Assembly: GCF_003060825.1 (NCBI RefSeq)
Contig: NZ_CP028922.1
Span: forward strand, 1,164,501-1,228,500
Reading direction: 5' to 3'
Source of the DNA: Paenibacillus sp. CAA11
Lineage (GTDB): Bacteria; Bacillota; Bacilli; Paenibacillales; Paenibacillaceae
Length of the DNA: 64,000 bases
A program made the translations under genes and the position numbers. Within the stretch, counting starts at the first letter, position 1; each line of letters starts with the position of its first letter. The notes beneath the pieces are model-generated. The model was not told the DNA's origin and searched no databases. It was given only the letters and a program-made list of their open reading frames with translations. Below are positions 43,593-52,831 of the stretch, piece by piece.

Positions 43593-44357
43593 ATGAAGCT
43601 GGTATCTTGGAATGTGAACGGCTTGAGAGCTTGTGTTAATAAAGGGTTCAATGAGTATTTCAGAGAGGTGGATGCAGATATCTTCTGCATTCAGGAGACG
43701 AAGCTGCAGGAAGGTCAAATTGTGATGGAGCTTGGGGAGAACTACGAGCTTTACTGGAACTGTGCCGAGAAGAAGGGATACTCAGGAACGGCCGTGTTCA
43801 CCCGGAAGAAGCCTATAGCGGTAAGTCTTGGTATGGATGGAGTGGAAGACCCCGAGGGAAGGGTCATTACACTGGAATTTGCAGGCTTTTACCTTGTCAA
43901 TGTGTATTCGCCTAATGCCCGCCGTGATCTGTCGAGATTGGACTACAGACTGGAGTGGGAGGACCAGTTCCGTTCCTACGTGGTGGACCTAGATAGACGC
44001 AAGCCTGTCATGATCTGCGGGGATATGAATGTCGCTCATCAGGAGATTGATCTGAAGAATCCGAAATCCAACCGGGGGAACTCCGGGTTCACGGCAGAGG
44101 AGCGGGAGAAGATGACACAGCTGCAGGCATCAGGCTTTATCGACACCTTCCGCCACTTTTATCCGGATCAGACGGACGCCTATACGTGGTGGTCTTATAT
44201 GGCTAAGGTCAGGGAGCGGAATATCGGCTGGCGCATTGATTATTTTCTGGCTTCTGAAGCTTTGGCGCCCAACTTGGAGGATTCACGGATTGATACTCAA
44301 ATCATGGGCAGTGATCATTGCCCGGTTGTACTTACTGTATCGGATGCCCTATCGTAA
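43593..44357 (+). CDS. exoA: Exodeoxyribonuclease III / AP endonuclease
   Basis: A 254-residue DNA repair enzyme that nicks DNA at abasic sites and degrades 3' ends. It shows the ExoIII-type motifs: LVSWNVNGLRACVNKGFNEY, IFCIQETKLQE (metal-binding glutamate), TAVFTRKKP, NVYSPNARRDLSRLDYR, CGDMNVAHQEIDLKNPKSN and the final GSDHCPVVLT with the catalytic Asp-His pair. The ribosome binding site GGGAGAGG is well placed. The length matches Bacillus ExoA. It stands alone, with no repair operon partners. Confidence 0.95.
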   Translation: MKLVSWNVNGLRACVNKGFNEYFREVDADIFCIQETKLQEGQIVMELGENYELYWNCAEKKGYSGTAVFTRKKPIAVSLGMDGVEDPEGRVITLEFAGFYLVNVYSPNARRDLSRLDYRLEWEDQFRSYVVDLDRRKPVMICGDMNVAHQEIDLKNPKSNRGNSGFTAEEREKMTQLQASGFIDTFRHFYPDQTDAYTWWSYMAKVRERNIGWRIDYFLASEALAPNLEDSRIDTQIMGSDHCPVVLTVSDALS

Positions 44358-44433
44358 GCAGGCTTAAATTTGAACGGTCTTCTCGGCAACGGTATAATGA
44401 AGGTTGTACAAATTTGGAAGGGAGAGATAGAGC

Positions 44434-45552
44434 TTGAGTGAGAAGATCTTTGTGAGTCCGGGCAAATATGTACAAGGCAAGAACGTGGTGGATAAGACAG
44501 GTGAATATGTAAAGGCGTTTGGGAACAAAGCCTTGGTGATCGCCGATGAATTGGTATGGAAGATTGCTGCTGACCGGGTCGTACAGAGCCTGGAGAAATC
44601 CGGACTCACGGCCATTAAGGCCGAATTCAAGGGGGAAGCCTCGAAGAATGAGATTAGCCGGATCGCAGAGCAAGGACGCGGCCAGCAGGTGGATATGGTT
44701 ATTGGTGTAGGCGGAGGTAAGACGCTCGATACGGCCAAAGCCGTTAACGAGCTGTTAAGCGGAGCCTGTGTCATTATTCCGACAACGGCTTCTACGGATG
44801 CTCCTACCAGTGCGCTGTCGGTTATTTATAGTGATGAAGGAGCCTTTGAGACGTACAGCTTCTTCCCGAAAAACCCCGATTTGATTCTCGTGGATACGAA
44901 GGTGATTGCTGGAGCGCCTCCGCTCTTCCTGGCCTCAGGCATCGCGGATGCGATGGCAACCTGGATCGAGTGCCGGGCTGTAATTGAGGCTAGGGCCAAG
45001 ACGATGGCTGGAGGACTGCCGACCTTAGCGGCTGAGGCTATTGCCAAGAAGTGCGAGGAGACCCTATTCGATTATGGGCTTCAAGCCTACGAGTCGGTCA
45101 AGCGGAAGGTGGTTACTCCGGCACTTGAAGCCGTTATCGAAGCGAATACGCTTCTTAGTGGGCTTGGCTTCGAGAGCGGCGGATTGGCGGGCGCCCACGC
45201 CATCCACAACGGCTTTACGGTGCTGGAAGGGGACATTCATCATTTGACCCATGGCCAGAAGGTAGCCTTCGGCACTTTGGTGCAGCTGGCGCTGGAGCAG
45301 CGTTCACTGGCGGAGATTGAACGCTATATTGATTTCTATCTGAAGCTGGATCTGCCCGTTACCCTGGAGGATATCAAGCTTGGCGATACGCCGCGCGAAG
45401 ACCTGTACCGGGTTGCCGAAGCGGCGACCAAAGAGGGCGAAACGGCTCATAATCTCCCGTTCCGCGTTACTGCAGAGGATGTGCTGGATGCCATCCTGGC
45501 AGCAGATCAATATTCCCTGGCTTATAAACGCAAAATGGGTCTGATCGATTAA
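44434..45552 (+). CDS. gldA: Glycerol dehydrogenase
   Basis: The 372-residue zinc-dependent enzyme oxidises glycerol to dihydroxyacetone with NAD. The NAD site [14 protein letters not shown] and [15 protein letters not shown] are clear. The zinc ligands are Asp172 (IADAMATW), His255 (GAHAIHNG) and His273 (HHLTHGQ), in step with the known enzyme from Geobacillus (Asp173, His256, His274). The start codon is TTG at 44434 with GGGAG upstream. It is followed by a strong terminator. No dha or glp genes adjoin it. Confidence 0.95.
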   Translation: MSEKIFVSPGKYVQGKNVVDKTGEYVKAFGNKALVIADELVWKIAADRVVQSLEKSGLTAIKAEFKGEASKNEISRIAEQGRGQQVDMVIGVGGGKTLDTAKAVNELLSGACVIIPTTASTDAPTSALSVIYSDEGAFETYSFFPKNPDLILVDTKVIAGAPPLFLASGIADAMATWIECRAVIEARAKTMAGGLPTLAAEAIAKKCEETLFDYGLQAYESVKRKVVTPALEAVIEANTLLSGLGFESGGLAGAHAIHNGFTVLEGDIHHLTHGQKVAFGTLVQLALEQRSLAEIERYIDFYLKLDLPVTLEDIKLGDTPREDLYRVAEAATKEGETAHNLPFRVTAEDVLDAILAADQYSLAYKRKMGLID

Positions 45553-45580
45553 GCTAGGGCAGCAGCTGACGAATAAGCAT

Positions 45581-45637
45581 AAAGAGGGGTGTTCTCGCAA
45601 GCCATAGAACTGGCTTTAGGCGAGAACACCCCTCTTT
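45581..45637. terminator. Bidirectional terminator after gldA
   Basis: The 18-bp stem starting AAAGAGGGGTGTTCTCGC, with its exact complement and an inner stem AAGCCA / TGGCTT, lies between convergent genes. Confidence 0.85.
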
Positions 45638-45669
45638 GATGTGCCTGCTGTTCGGTTCACCCGGGGCGG

Positions 45670-46800
45670 CTATTCTTGGCCCTGCTTCAATTCCTGAGTA
45701 GAAGCCGGGCTCTGTCTCCAGAAAATTCTGTGCCTTGTCTTACTGATCTTCTCGTAGAATAGTAGAGGTTCTTTCTTGAAGATTTGTCTGACCAGATAGA
45801 GGAAGAACCAAATGTCCATGATCAACACACCCAGGCCGAATGGAATTTTCCCGATTATAGGGAGAACCTGCATGGCATCCAGCAGAAGCCGGTTTAACCC
45901 GAAGACAAGCCAGTACAGCAGCCCGTAGCGAATGAACAGAGCGGACAGCGGGATACGCTTATCCTCGTCCTCTCCCACAAGCTGGATGCGGACAAGCCAT
46001 TTACCGAGTGTCCGTCCTTGGGTAAGATAGGGAATCAGCATGAAGTAAACTCCGCTGGATACCCAGAAGGCCAAGGGGACTTTGGTAATCAGGCAGAATA
46101 CCAGCACAATCATCCAGCCGGCAAAGTCAAAGAGAAAAGCCACGCCTCTGCGGGTATAGGATACCCGCTTGGCGGCAACGTCTACATCGTGGTCCAGGGA
46201 CTCAACTCTAGGAAGAAGCCCGGAGAACCATTCGGCCAGCAGGAAGCCTATGATGCCCCCCAGCGTATTGGACATCAGATCGTCCACATCAAAGACGCGG
46301 TAAGGATGGTCATAGATGCCATAAATCCCTGTCAGCTGGGTCACTTCGAAGGACAAGGACAGAGCAAAGGACAAGATAATACAGCGCAGCCAGCCGGTGC
46401 GGAAATAATAACGCAGAAACATACCGAACGGCACGGTCAGCATCATATTAAAGACGACCTGGAGGAAGGCTCGTTCTTTGATCAGATGCAGATAGGTTGA
46501 AGGCTGGCTTGGAATTACGGACGTTTCTCTCATAATATCCTGAATAAAGTTGAACGGCAGAAGCTGCAGTGCTCCGCCGTGCAGCGGCATATTGTGTCGC
46601 GATGCCGGCAGGGGAAGCATGACCAGATAATAAACGTTCATCAAATAGAGCAGCATCAAGTACAGAATGAACGCCCTGAACTTATTTACATAGCCATATT
46701 TGCGGTACTGCACAATCAGGAATGGCAGCGTGAAGAATAGGGCTGCAATCGGAAAAGTCAGGAACGCATAAGAAATAGGAAAGAGATAAGACTGAAGCAA
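45670..46800 (-). CDS. VanZ-RDD fusion membrane protein
   Basis: The N-terminal 190 residues form a VanZ-like domain (about five helices, with MNVYYLVMLPLPASRHNM, LQLLPFNFIQDIM and DVDDLMSNTLGGIIGFLLAE). The C-terminal part is an RDD domain (SYTRRGVAFLFDFAGWMIVL and GRTLGKWLVRIQLVGE). The combination is common in Bacillota. VanZ lowers teicoplanin susceptibility in one known case, but general function is unknown, and RDD proteins have been linked to ion exchange. I chose a TTG at 46800 behind AGGTG; ATGs at 46815 and 46839 are in frame but have no site. About 376 residues. Confidence 0.75.
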   Translation of the reverse strand: MLQSYLFPISYAFLTFPIAALFFTLPFLIVQYRKYGYVNKFRAFILYLMLLYLMNVYYLVMLPLPASRHNMPLHGGALQLLPFNFIQDIMRETSVIPSQPSTYLHLIKERAFLQVVFNMMLTVPFGMFLRYYFRTGWLRCIILSFALSLSFEVTQLTGIYGIYDHPYRVFDVDDLMSNTLGGIIGFLLAEWFSGLLPRVESLDHDVDVAAKRVSYTRRGVAFLFDFAGWMIVLVFCLITKVPLAFWVSSGVYFMLIPYLTQGRTLGKWLVRIQLVGEDEDKRIPLSALFIRYGLLYWLVFGLNRLLLDAMQVLPIIGKIPFGLGVLIMDIWFFLYLVRQIFKKEPLLFYEKISKTRHRIFWRQSPASTQELKQGQE

Positions 46801-47029
46801 TGTACACACCTGCATTTCTATATGTAATAAACCGCGCATGTTTTTAGCGCTTTTTCATCTTAACATATTGTTTATATAACCGGGTTTAAGATATGTTTAA
46901 AAAAATATTCAGAACTTTATTTTCCTTTTTTTGGAGCAAGCTAAAAAAGTGATATTGTTTCTTTCATAGACGGGTTATACTTAAGTATTCAATTATGCAA
47001 TTAATCGATATTCACCAGGGGGGGGACCG

Positions 47030-48388
47030 ATGGATACACCAAATGAATCATCACTTCGAAAAAAGCTTCGGCCAAGGCATATCAGCTTTATGGCCATGGG
47101 GGGCGTTATAGGCACAGGGATCTTTAAGGGCAGCGCAGAGACTATCGGCTTGGCCGGACCGGGAGTTGTAATCTCCTATGTCTTTGCCGGATTGCTCTTA
47201 TTGGTAGTCATGGGGGCTATGGCTGAGATGGCCACCGTATATACCAATAGGAACATTAAAGATTTTATCCGCGAAGCCTTCGGCAAGCACGTCTCATTTA
47301 TTACCGGATGGCTGTACTGCTTCATGTGGCTGTCTGTATGCGTCATTGAGATTATTACCGCAGGCAGCTTCCTGCAATACTGGTTCCCCGAGGTGCCGCT
47401 ATGGGGGCTGAGCTTGGCCTGCGCAGCGCTCATCATTCTAATTAATATGATGAGCGTAGGCAGCTTCGGTGAAGCGGAATTTTGGCTGGCCGGTATTAAG
47501 ATCGCGATGATTGTTATTTTTATAGTGCTTGGGGCTTGTATTATGTTCGGGATTATCCCTACTTCGGATACGCCGTACTTCCGCAACTTCACAGAGCATG
47601 GCGGATTTTTGCCGAACGGCTGGTCGACCGTCGTCTCGGCACTGCTCGTCGTAACCTTCTCCTACGGGGGGTCAGAGCTGATTGGGCTTACGCTCACCGA
47701 GACGGAGAATGCGGAGAAGGTGCTCCCCAAGGTGGTTCGCAGCTTCATTCTGAGAGTTGTCTTATTCTATACGCTTCCAATTCTTGTTATCTGCGGATTA
47801 ATTCCATGGAATCAGCTGAGCGGCCAGGAGAGTCCTTTTGTGCAGGTGCTCTCAGCAACGGGGCTTGCGGGCGCGGCTCATGTCATTAATTTTATTCTGG
47901 TTACTGCGGTGCTGTCCGCTGCGAATTCGGGTATATATGGCGCGACTAGAATGCTGTATTCTATGGCGGCTGCTGGAGAGGCGCCCAAGGTTTTGGCGAA
48001 GACTTCAAGCCGCGGGACGCCAACCTATACGCTTGTATTATGCGCTGGGATTCTTGTAGCCGGAGCTCTGCTGGGGTTCTTTGCGCAGGATCAGCTCTTT
48101 CGCATCCTGATGGCCGTACCAGGCTTTGTGGTTGTGCTTGTATGGCTGTGTATCTGCTTGTCACAGCTGAAGCTGCGAGGCAGATATCCGGTCAAGCCTA
48201 GCTTCAGGCTCTGGGGCTTTCCTTATATCACGGGACTGACAGTGCTTTTCCTAGCGATTATTGCGCTGTTGTTCATGCTTGATGAACAGAACCGGATCAG
48301 CATTTCAGTTTGTGTTGGGGTTGTGGTTCTACTGATTATAAGCTCTCTGTTTAAATTCCGACCAAACAGGCATGCAGAACAGCAATAA
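47030..48388 (+). CDS. Amino acid permease (APC family)
   Basis: The 452-residue transporter has twelve hydrophobic segments and the APC signature at the start (LRPRHISFMAMGGVIGTGIF then KGSAETIGLAGPG). It further shows SYGGSELIGLTLTETENAEK and ANSGIYGATRMLYSMAAAGE, both typical of amino acid/proton symporters of the GabP/LysP type. GGGGGGGA precedes the ATG. The gene lies alone between divergent and co-directional neighbours. No riboswitch or T-box was seen in the 190-bp leader. The substrate cannot be told. Confidence 0.9.
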   Translation: MDTPNESSLRKKLRPRHISFMAMGGVIGTGIFKGSAETIGLAGPGVVISYVFAGLLLLVVMGAMAEMATVYTNRNIKDFIREAFGKHVSFITGWLYCFMWLSVCVIEIITAGSFLQYWFPEVPLWGLSLACAALIILINMMSVGSFGEAEFWLAGIKIAMIVIFIVLGACIMFGIIPTSDTPYFRNFTEHGGFLPNGWSTVVSALLVVTFSYGGSELIGLTLTETENAEKVLPKVVRSFILRVVLFYTLPILVICGLIPWNQLSGQESPFVQVLSATGLAGAAHVINFILVTAVLSAANSGIYGATRMLYSMAAAGEAPKVLAKTSSRGTPTYTLVLCAGILVAGALLGFFAQDQLFRILMAVPGFVVVLVWLCICLSQLKLRGRYPVKPSFRLWGFPYITGLTVLFLAIIALLFMLDEQNRISISVCVGVVVLLIISSLFKFRPNRHAEQQ

Positions 48389-48612
48389 GGGCAACATACA
48401 TGTAAGAGGAGATATGCACATTAAGGGAGGGGCCGCTAAGAATGCGGTCCTTTTCTTTGTTTACACGGGCAAAATAGAGATAGGACCCATAAGGGGCTTG
48501 AAAAGGAGTTGAAAATAAGATATATTATTTGACGAGTCAATAATTGATGCATCAATAAATTACTAACAATTGATTTGCGCTTAATTATATTTGCGAATCG
48601 AGGTGAGCTCCT

Positions 48613-49035
48613 ATTTGTTCTTTGGAAGGCAGTCCGATTCTTGACCAGCTTCTTAGTATCAACAAGCAGATTGCCGCCAAGTTTGAAAGATGCGCGGGCA
48701 TCAGCCCGTCCAGACTGCAAATCCTCCACCTTCTGTATCTGGTGGAAGAGATGAGTCAGGCTTCCTTGCAGAAGGAGATTGGCATTGACGGCGCTGCGGT
48801 AACACGTCATTTAAAGCAGCTTGAGGCTGACGGAACTGTTACACGCCGAACCAATCCGGAGGATAACCGAATTACCCTCGTTAAGTTAACGGAGTTTGGG
48901 CGCTCGAATATTGCCCGCTACAAGCAGGAGAAGGAACAGTTTGTATCCCGGATGCTCGAGGGCTTCAACGATGCTGAGCTGCAGATGCTTTCCGGGTTGA
49001 TGCAGAGGCTGAACTACAATTTGAGCCAGGTTTAA
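48613..49035 (+). CDS. MarR-family transcriptional regulator
   Basis: A winged-helix protein of about 140 residues (ISPSRLQILHLLYLVEEMSQ, then QKEIGIDGAAVTRHLKQLEA, DGTVTRRTNPEDNRITLVKL and GFNDAELQMLSGLMQRLN). It heads an operon with a nitroreductase and an antibiotic-biosynthesis-monooxygenase-like protein, which are often MarR-controlled. The start is uncertain: GAGGTGAG is seven bases before an in-frame ATT at 48613, whereas the first usual start, a TTG at 48622, is 16 bases away. The operon probably answers to quinone or electrophile stress, as with YodB/MhqR-type systems in Bacillus. Confidence 0.8.
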   Translation: MCSLEGSPILDQLLSINKQIAAKFERCAGISPSRLQILHLLYLVEEMSQASLQKEIGIDGAAVTRHLKQLEADGTVTRRTNPEDNRITLVKLTEFGRSNIARYKQEKEQFVSRMLEGFNDAELQMLSGLMQRLNYNLSQV

Positions 49036-49061
49036 ATATTAGAGGAGGAATACGAGTAACT

Positions 49062-49691
49062 ATGAGTAAAATCAATGATTTCAGAGAGATTGCCCTTGGG
49101 CGCAGATCTATTAAAAAGTATGATCCGGCGGTAAAGATTAGCCGTGAAGAAATGACAGAGATTCTTGCGGAGGCTTCGCGTGCCCCATCTTCGGTAAATA
49201 TGCAGCCATGGCGCTTCTTGGTGATTGAAAGTGAAGAAGGCAAGGCGAAGCTGGCTCCGCTTGCCCGGTTCAACCAGCGCCAGGTGGAGACCTCGGCGGC
49301 GGTAATCGCTGTGTTCGGCGACTTGAACAGCTTTGATTACGCAGAGACGATTTACGGTGAGGCTGTTAAGCAAGGCTTTATGCCACAGGATGTGAAGGAT
49401 ACGATGCTTCCTAAATTGGCAGCTTACTATGGGAGCCTGGATCCAGTAGTGAATAAAGAGACCGTATTGATCGACAGCGGCCTTGTCTCCATGCAGCTGA
49501 TGCTTGCGGCACGTGCACATGGCTACGATACGAATCCTATCGGCGGTTACGAGAAGGATCAAATCGCGGAAGCCTTTGGACTGGATAAGGACCGTTATGT
49601 ACCGGTGATGCTGATCAGCATCGGCAAGGCGGCTGAAGAGGGATACGGTTCCGTTCGTCTTCCGATTGACCAGATTGCCGAGTGGAAATAA
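49062..49691 (+). CDS. Nitroreductase-family flavoenzyme
   Basis: This 209-residue FMN enzyme shows the nitroreductase fold: IALGRRSIKKYDPAVKISRE (FMN-binding arginine pair), ASRAPSSVNMQPWRFLVIE and GLVSMQLMLAARAHGYDTNP, IGGYEKDQIAEAFGL. Such enzymes reduce nitro compounds, quinones or nitroso groups with NAD(P)H. It lies 26 bases after a MarR gene and 30 bases before a monooxygenase-like gene, so it is the middle gene of an operon. Role inferred: detoxification of quinone-like or nitroaromatic compounds. Confidence 0.9.
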   Translation: MSKINDFREIALGRRSIKKYDPAVKISREEMTEILAEASRAPSSVNMQPWRFLVIESEEGKAKLAPLARFNQRQVETSAAVIAVFGDLNSFDYAETIYGEAVKQGFMPQDVKDTMLPKLAAYYGSLDPVVNKETVLIDSGLVSMQLMLAARAHGYDTNPIGGYEKDQIAEAFGLDKDRYVPVMLISIGKAAEEGYGSVRLPIDQIAEWK

Positions 49692-49721
49692 TATATTTTT
49701 AGGACAGGAGAGGATTTAAAG

Positions 49722-50018
49722 ATGATTATTATTCACGCAGGATTTCAACTTCAAGCCGATCAAGAACAAGCTTTTCTGAAGGAAATTGCTCCATTGATCC
49801 AAGCGTCTCGGCAGGAGGCTGGCAATATCTCATACCAGCTGTTCAAGAGTGTAGATCAAGAGCTTGCCTACACAATGGTTGAGGTTTGGAAGGACCAAGC
49901 TGCGGTGGCAAGCCATAATGCCAGCGAGCATTTTACAGCATTCACAGCGAAGGCGGGCCAGTTTTTGGCAGCACCGCTTGACATCAAGGCTTTTAACGGT
50001 GAACCGCTGCAAGGTTAA
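49722..50018 (+). CDS. Antibiotic biosynthesis monooxygenase (ABM) family protein
   Basis: A 98-residue ferredoxin-fold protein of the ABM type, resembling YgiN/quinol monooxygenases. It shows an N-terminal strand IIIHAGFQLQADQEQAFLKE, the helix-strand segment EAGNISYQLFKSVDQELAYT, MVEVWKDQAAVASHNASEHF and a last strand LDIKAFNGEPL. The family acts on quinols or aromatic substrates. It follows a nitroreductase gene, both under a MarR regulator, and ends at a terminator at 50047. A joint role in quinone handling is inferred. Confidence 0.85.
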   Translation: MIIIHAGFQLQADQEQAFLKEIAPLIQASRQEAGNISYQLFKSVDQELAYTMVEVWKDQAAVASHNASEHFTAFTAKAGQFLAAPLDIKAFNGEPLQG

Positions 50019-50046
50019 TATCTATATATAGCATAAGTACAATGAG

Positions 50047-50079
50047 AAGGCTGATCCCCTGAGGGATTGGCCTTTTTTA
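50047..50079 (+). terminator. Terminator of the MarR-nitroreductase-ABM operon
   Basis: The stem AAGGCTGATCCC / GGGATTGGCCTT is followed by TTTTA. Confidence 0.85.
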
Positions 50080-50209
50080 TGTGAAGTGGCAGGTCTCCTG
50101 TATAAAATAGTTGCTTTACCAAGTGGATTAATTTATCATCTAATTAAATATAAATCTAATTTGATGTTTATATAATTAGCGATAAACCTAAACACGAGGA
50201 GGCACTGAA

Positions 50210-51508
50210 ATGTCAAACCATTCGGCATTTACGGTGATTCGCAGGAGAAAGGGATATGCCGGCTTATTTCTTGCAGGAATCATTAACGGGATAGGGGACC
50301 GGTTTAGCCAAGTGGCTATGCTGTCCCTGCTGCTTAACCTTACCGGCTCCGGGATGGCGGTTGGCTTGACGATGGGCCTCCGCATTGTACCGTATTTGCT
50401 GCTTGCGCCCGTTGGGGGAATGCTTGCATCCAAGCTATCGCGCAAGGCGATTATGGTGGCGGCTGACCTGCTGCGCGTCCCTTTTGCACTGTCCTTTCTG
50501 CTTGTCCGCTCGGCCGAAGATGTGTGGATTGTCTATGCAGCCAGCATGGCCTTGGCAGCGGGGGAGGCTCTTTATGCTCCTGTTCGCAAATCGGCGGTAC
50601 CGCTGCTGGTCAAGCTCGAAGAGCTGCTGGCCGTGAACGGCTTAGAGCAGGCTTTGACAGGCTGTGTGCTTGTCATTGGCGCCGTGACCGGCGGAGCGGT
50701 CTCACTGTGGCTTGGCTCCAGTTGGGCATTTATTCTAAATGCCTTGTCCTTTCTAACGACGGCTGGCGTTATTTATCGGATTAACTTCACTCCTCTTAAC
50801 AAGGAAGAGGGGACGAAGGGACAAGCGGACGCTAAGCAGATGAAGACGCAGGACTCAAACCGTGCTTCATACACAAGCTTGGGTGCACTGATCGCCGGCA
50901 GCCTTGTGGTGCAAATTGCGCTGGGATTTGAGCTGCTTGTCCCGCTTTTCAATGGCCTGGAGAATGTGCTGATCAGCGTTTATGCCATTCAGGTATTTGG
51001 CGCAGGCGATCTGGGGGTGGGGCTGATGTATGGAGCCATCGGTACAGGCCTAATATTAAGCATGTTTGCAGGAAGATTTATAGATAAGGGCAGGAAGGCG
51101 GTCATCTGGGGAGCCATGGGCTGCCTTATGCTTGAGGGGATTCTGATGATACTCATGAGTGCGGCACCCGCCTTGTGGACCGCATGCGGCATATATTTGG
51201 TGCTTACCTTTGCCGGAGGGGTTGGTAATGCCTGTCTGGACACCGCGCTGATGCGTGAGCTGCCTGAGCAGCGGCAGGGTCCGATGTTTGGGCTGTTGGC
51301 CGCTTTGGGAGGCGCACTAATGGGCTTGTCCATGCTGGGTGCGGGAGTTCTGCTGGAATGGTTCGATCCTAGAACCGTAGGAAGGTTAGGCGGCCTTGGA
51401 TATGCAGCAAGTGCCTTGCTGCTGGCGCTCTATTGGTTCGTGGGGAGGGGACATGCCCGGAGAAAAGAGAGGGAGGAGAAGCCCCTTCCCAGTTCACCAA
51501 CACGCTGA
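50210..51508 (+). CDS. MFS transporter
   Basis: The 432-residue membrane protein has twelve hydrophobic segments, about six before and six after a polar central loop (KEEGTKGQADAKQMKTQDSN). The N-terminal half shows FLAGIINGIGDRFSQVAMLS and the typical MFS loop GGMLASKLSRKAIMVAADLL. It resembles the MFS-3/EntS-type exporters of drugs or siderophores. GAGGAGG precedes the ATG. The gene is not in an operon; a convergent suppressor-of-fused gene follows. The substrate is unknown. Confidence 0.85.
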   Translation: MSNHSAFTVIRRRKGYAGLFLAGIINGIGDRFSQVAMLSLLLNLTGSGMAVGLTMGLRIVPYLLLAPVGGMLASKLSRKAIMVAADLLRVPFALSFLLVRSAEDVWIVYAASMALAAGEALYAPVRKSAVPLLVKLEELLAVNGLEQALTGCVLVIGAVTGGAVSLWLGSSWAFILNALSFLTTAGVIYRINFTPLNKEEGTKGQADAKQMKTQDSNRASYTSLGALIAGSLVVQIALGFELLVPLFNGLENVLISVYAIQVFGAGDLGVGLMYGAIGTGLILSMFAGRFIDKGRKAVIWGAMGCLMLEGILMILMSAAPALWTACGIYLVLTFAGGVGNACLDTALMRELPEQRQGPMFGLLAALGGALMGLSMLGAGVLLEWFDPRTVGRLGGLGYAASALLLALYWFVGRGHARRKEREEKPLPSSPTR

Positions 51509-51612
51509 CAAGGGGCATGATAAGAACGATAGGAAGCGGCCGTTTAGATCTTAGGTCTTGTATCTACAACCAATCGGTGGACCAAGATGGAAGAACCAGG
51601 CGGCTGCTAAGC

Positions 51613-51648
51613 TTCGCCGAAGCCCATTCATACGCTAGCTTCGGCGAA
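51613..51648. terminator. Hairpin between convergent MFS and suppressor-of-fused genes
   Basis: An 11-bp perfect stem, TTCGCCGAAGC / GCTTCGGCGAA, with a 14-base loop. It lacks a clear T-run on either strand. A longer imperfect inverted repeat (AGGAAGCGGCC near 51531 and GGCCGCTCTTCCT near 51674) surrounds it. Confidence 0.45.
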
Positions 51649-51684
51649 AATAGCCCTGCCCGAGCGACCAAGAGGCCGCTCTTC

Positions 51685-52746
51685 CTAACCGATCGTTTCT
51701 ACGACATTGCCTTCCTGGTCCCTGATCTGGGTAGGGATGATCTGGAAGCTAAGCCCTTTAATCGCGCTGAGCTCGAACGTCCCCGCGACCGGCTTGAGAT
51801 GCCGGGCAAGCTCTGTGACAGCGGCATCATTCAGCTTGATTCTGATGCCGCTTTCTTCCCGCTCAAAGCCGGGTTGATCTGCGGGGTCAAAAATGACCTG
51901 AACGCCTTTACCCACAAGGGAGAGGGATCTTCCCTTCGTGATGCGGCCTGTGATCAGCTTGCCAATGATGCCTGCTTGCTTGGCGCCCAGCGTGATCTCA
52001 TCAGCTGATCCTTTGAAGAACCCTTTCTTGATCCGCTCTGCCGCCAGCTGATCTACAGCCAGGAAGCCTGTGCTCGAACCTTCACTCTCGCTGCCGAGGC
52101 GTACACTTTCCGCTACCGATTCCTGCTCAAGAACAGAGTCACGCATCAAATCGGTGATGTATAGAGGCATTTGCGCCTTGCAGGCAGCAAGAACACCGCT
52201 AGTATTCCAGATTTGCATCGCTTCAAGCTCATCCCCGGTAATGCCCACCATCTGCAGAAACTCTACTTTCCCGTTAGGAGTATCGATCTGTGGTAGGAAG
52301 GGATCGTCCGTAAATGCCAATGCTGTTAGCTTGGTAGGAGAACCCAAACAAATAGGGCCGTTGGCATCCAGATAGTCTCCGCTGTTGAAGATGTTGCCGC
52401 TATTAAACACATACCGCCCCATGTTCTGCAGCAAATTCAGCGCCCAGCCCGGCGGCTCCTCTTCGCCAGCTGGCCGGCTCAGGCGCAGCGTAAGTTCAAA
52501 GCCGTATCCACTGTATTCGGCATTGTCAGATTCTTTATCATATAGCTCGGAGAAGCCATAGGTCACAAAATGCCAATGGGGGACCGGGTCGTTCACCTCG
52601 TATACACTAATTCCATCCAATGGATCAGGTCCCCCGAGCATATAGGAAATCATCGTTCCGTAATGCTTCGGCTCCTGATCGCCGTATATCTTCTGAAGGG
52701 CCGTATCTATTGCATCCCAGCCCGCAGTTCCAGCTTCTTCACTCAT
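51685..52746 (-). CDS. Suppressor-of-fused domain protein
   Basis: The 353-residue soluble protein opens with GWDAIDTALQKIYGDQEPKH, then HYGTMISYMLGGPDPLDGIS, HWHFVTYGFSELYDK and GYGFELTLRLSRP. These match the suppressor-of-fused (SUFU) domain, which in animals restrains the Hedgehog pathway and in bacteria is found in stand-alone proteins and immunity proteins of polymorphic toxins. The SUFU part ends near residue 190. A further domain of about 160 residues (QAGIIGKLITGRITKGRSLS, DQPGFEREESGIRIKLN) is not recognised. No toxin gene is next to it, so immunity function is not shown. GGAGG lies upstream of the ATG. Confidence 0.85.
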   Translation of the reverse strand: MSEEAGTAGWDAIDTALQKIYGDQEPKHYGTMISYMLGGPDPLDGISVYEVNDPVPHWHFVTYGFSELYDKESDNAEYSGYGFELTLRLSRPAGEEEPPGWALNLLQNMGRYVFNSGNIFNSGDYLDANGPICLGSPTKLTALAFTDDPFLPQIDTPNGKVEFLQMVGITGDELEAMQIWNTSGVLAACKAQMPLYITDLMRDSVLEQESVAESVRLGSESEGSSTGFLAVDQLAAERIKKGFFKGSADEITLGAKQAGIIGKLITGRITKGRSLSLVGKGVQVIFDPADQPGFEREESGIRIKLNDAAVTELARHLKPVAGTFELSAIKGLSFQIIPTQIRDQEGNVVETIG

Positions 52747-52831
52747 TCCCTAATTCCTCCCATGCTCATTTGGGAGATATTTTAACATCAAATCTGGACG
52801 TGCTCAAATTTCATAGAATAATAAGTATAGC

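Noticed and set aside
46840..47029. Possible riboswitch or T-box upstream of the amino acid permease
   Set aside because: No T-box signature, no lysine riboswitch-like core and no terminator hairpin were found in the leader.
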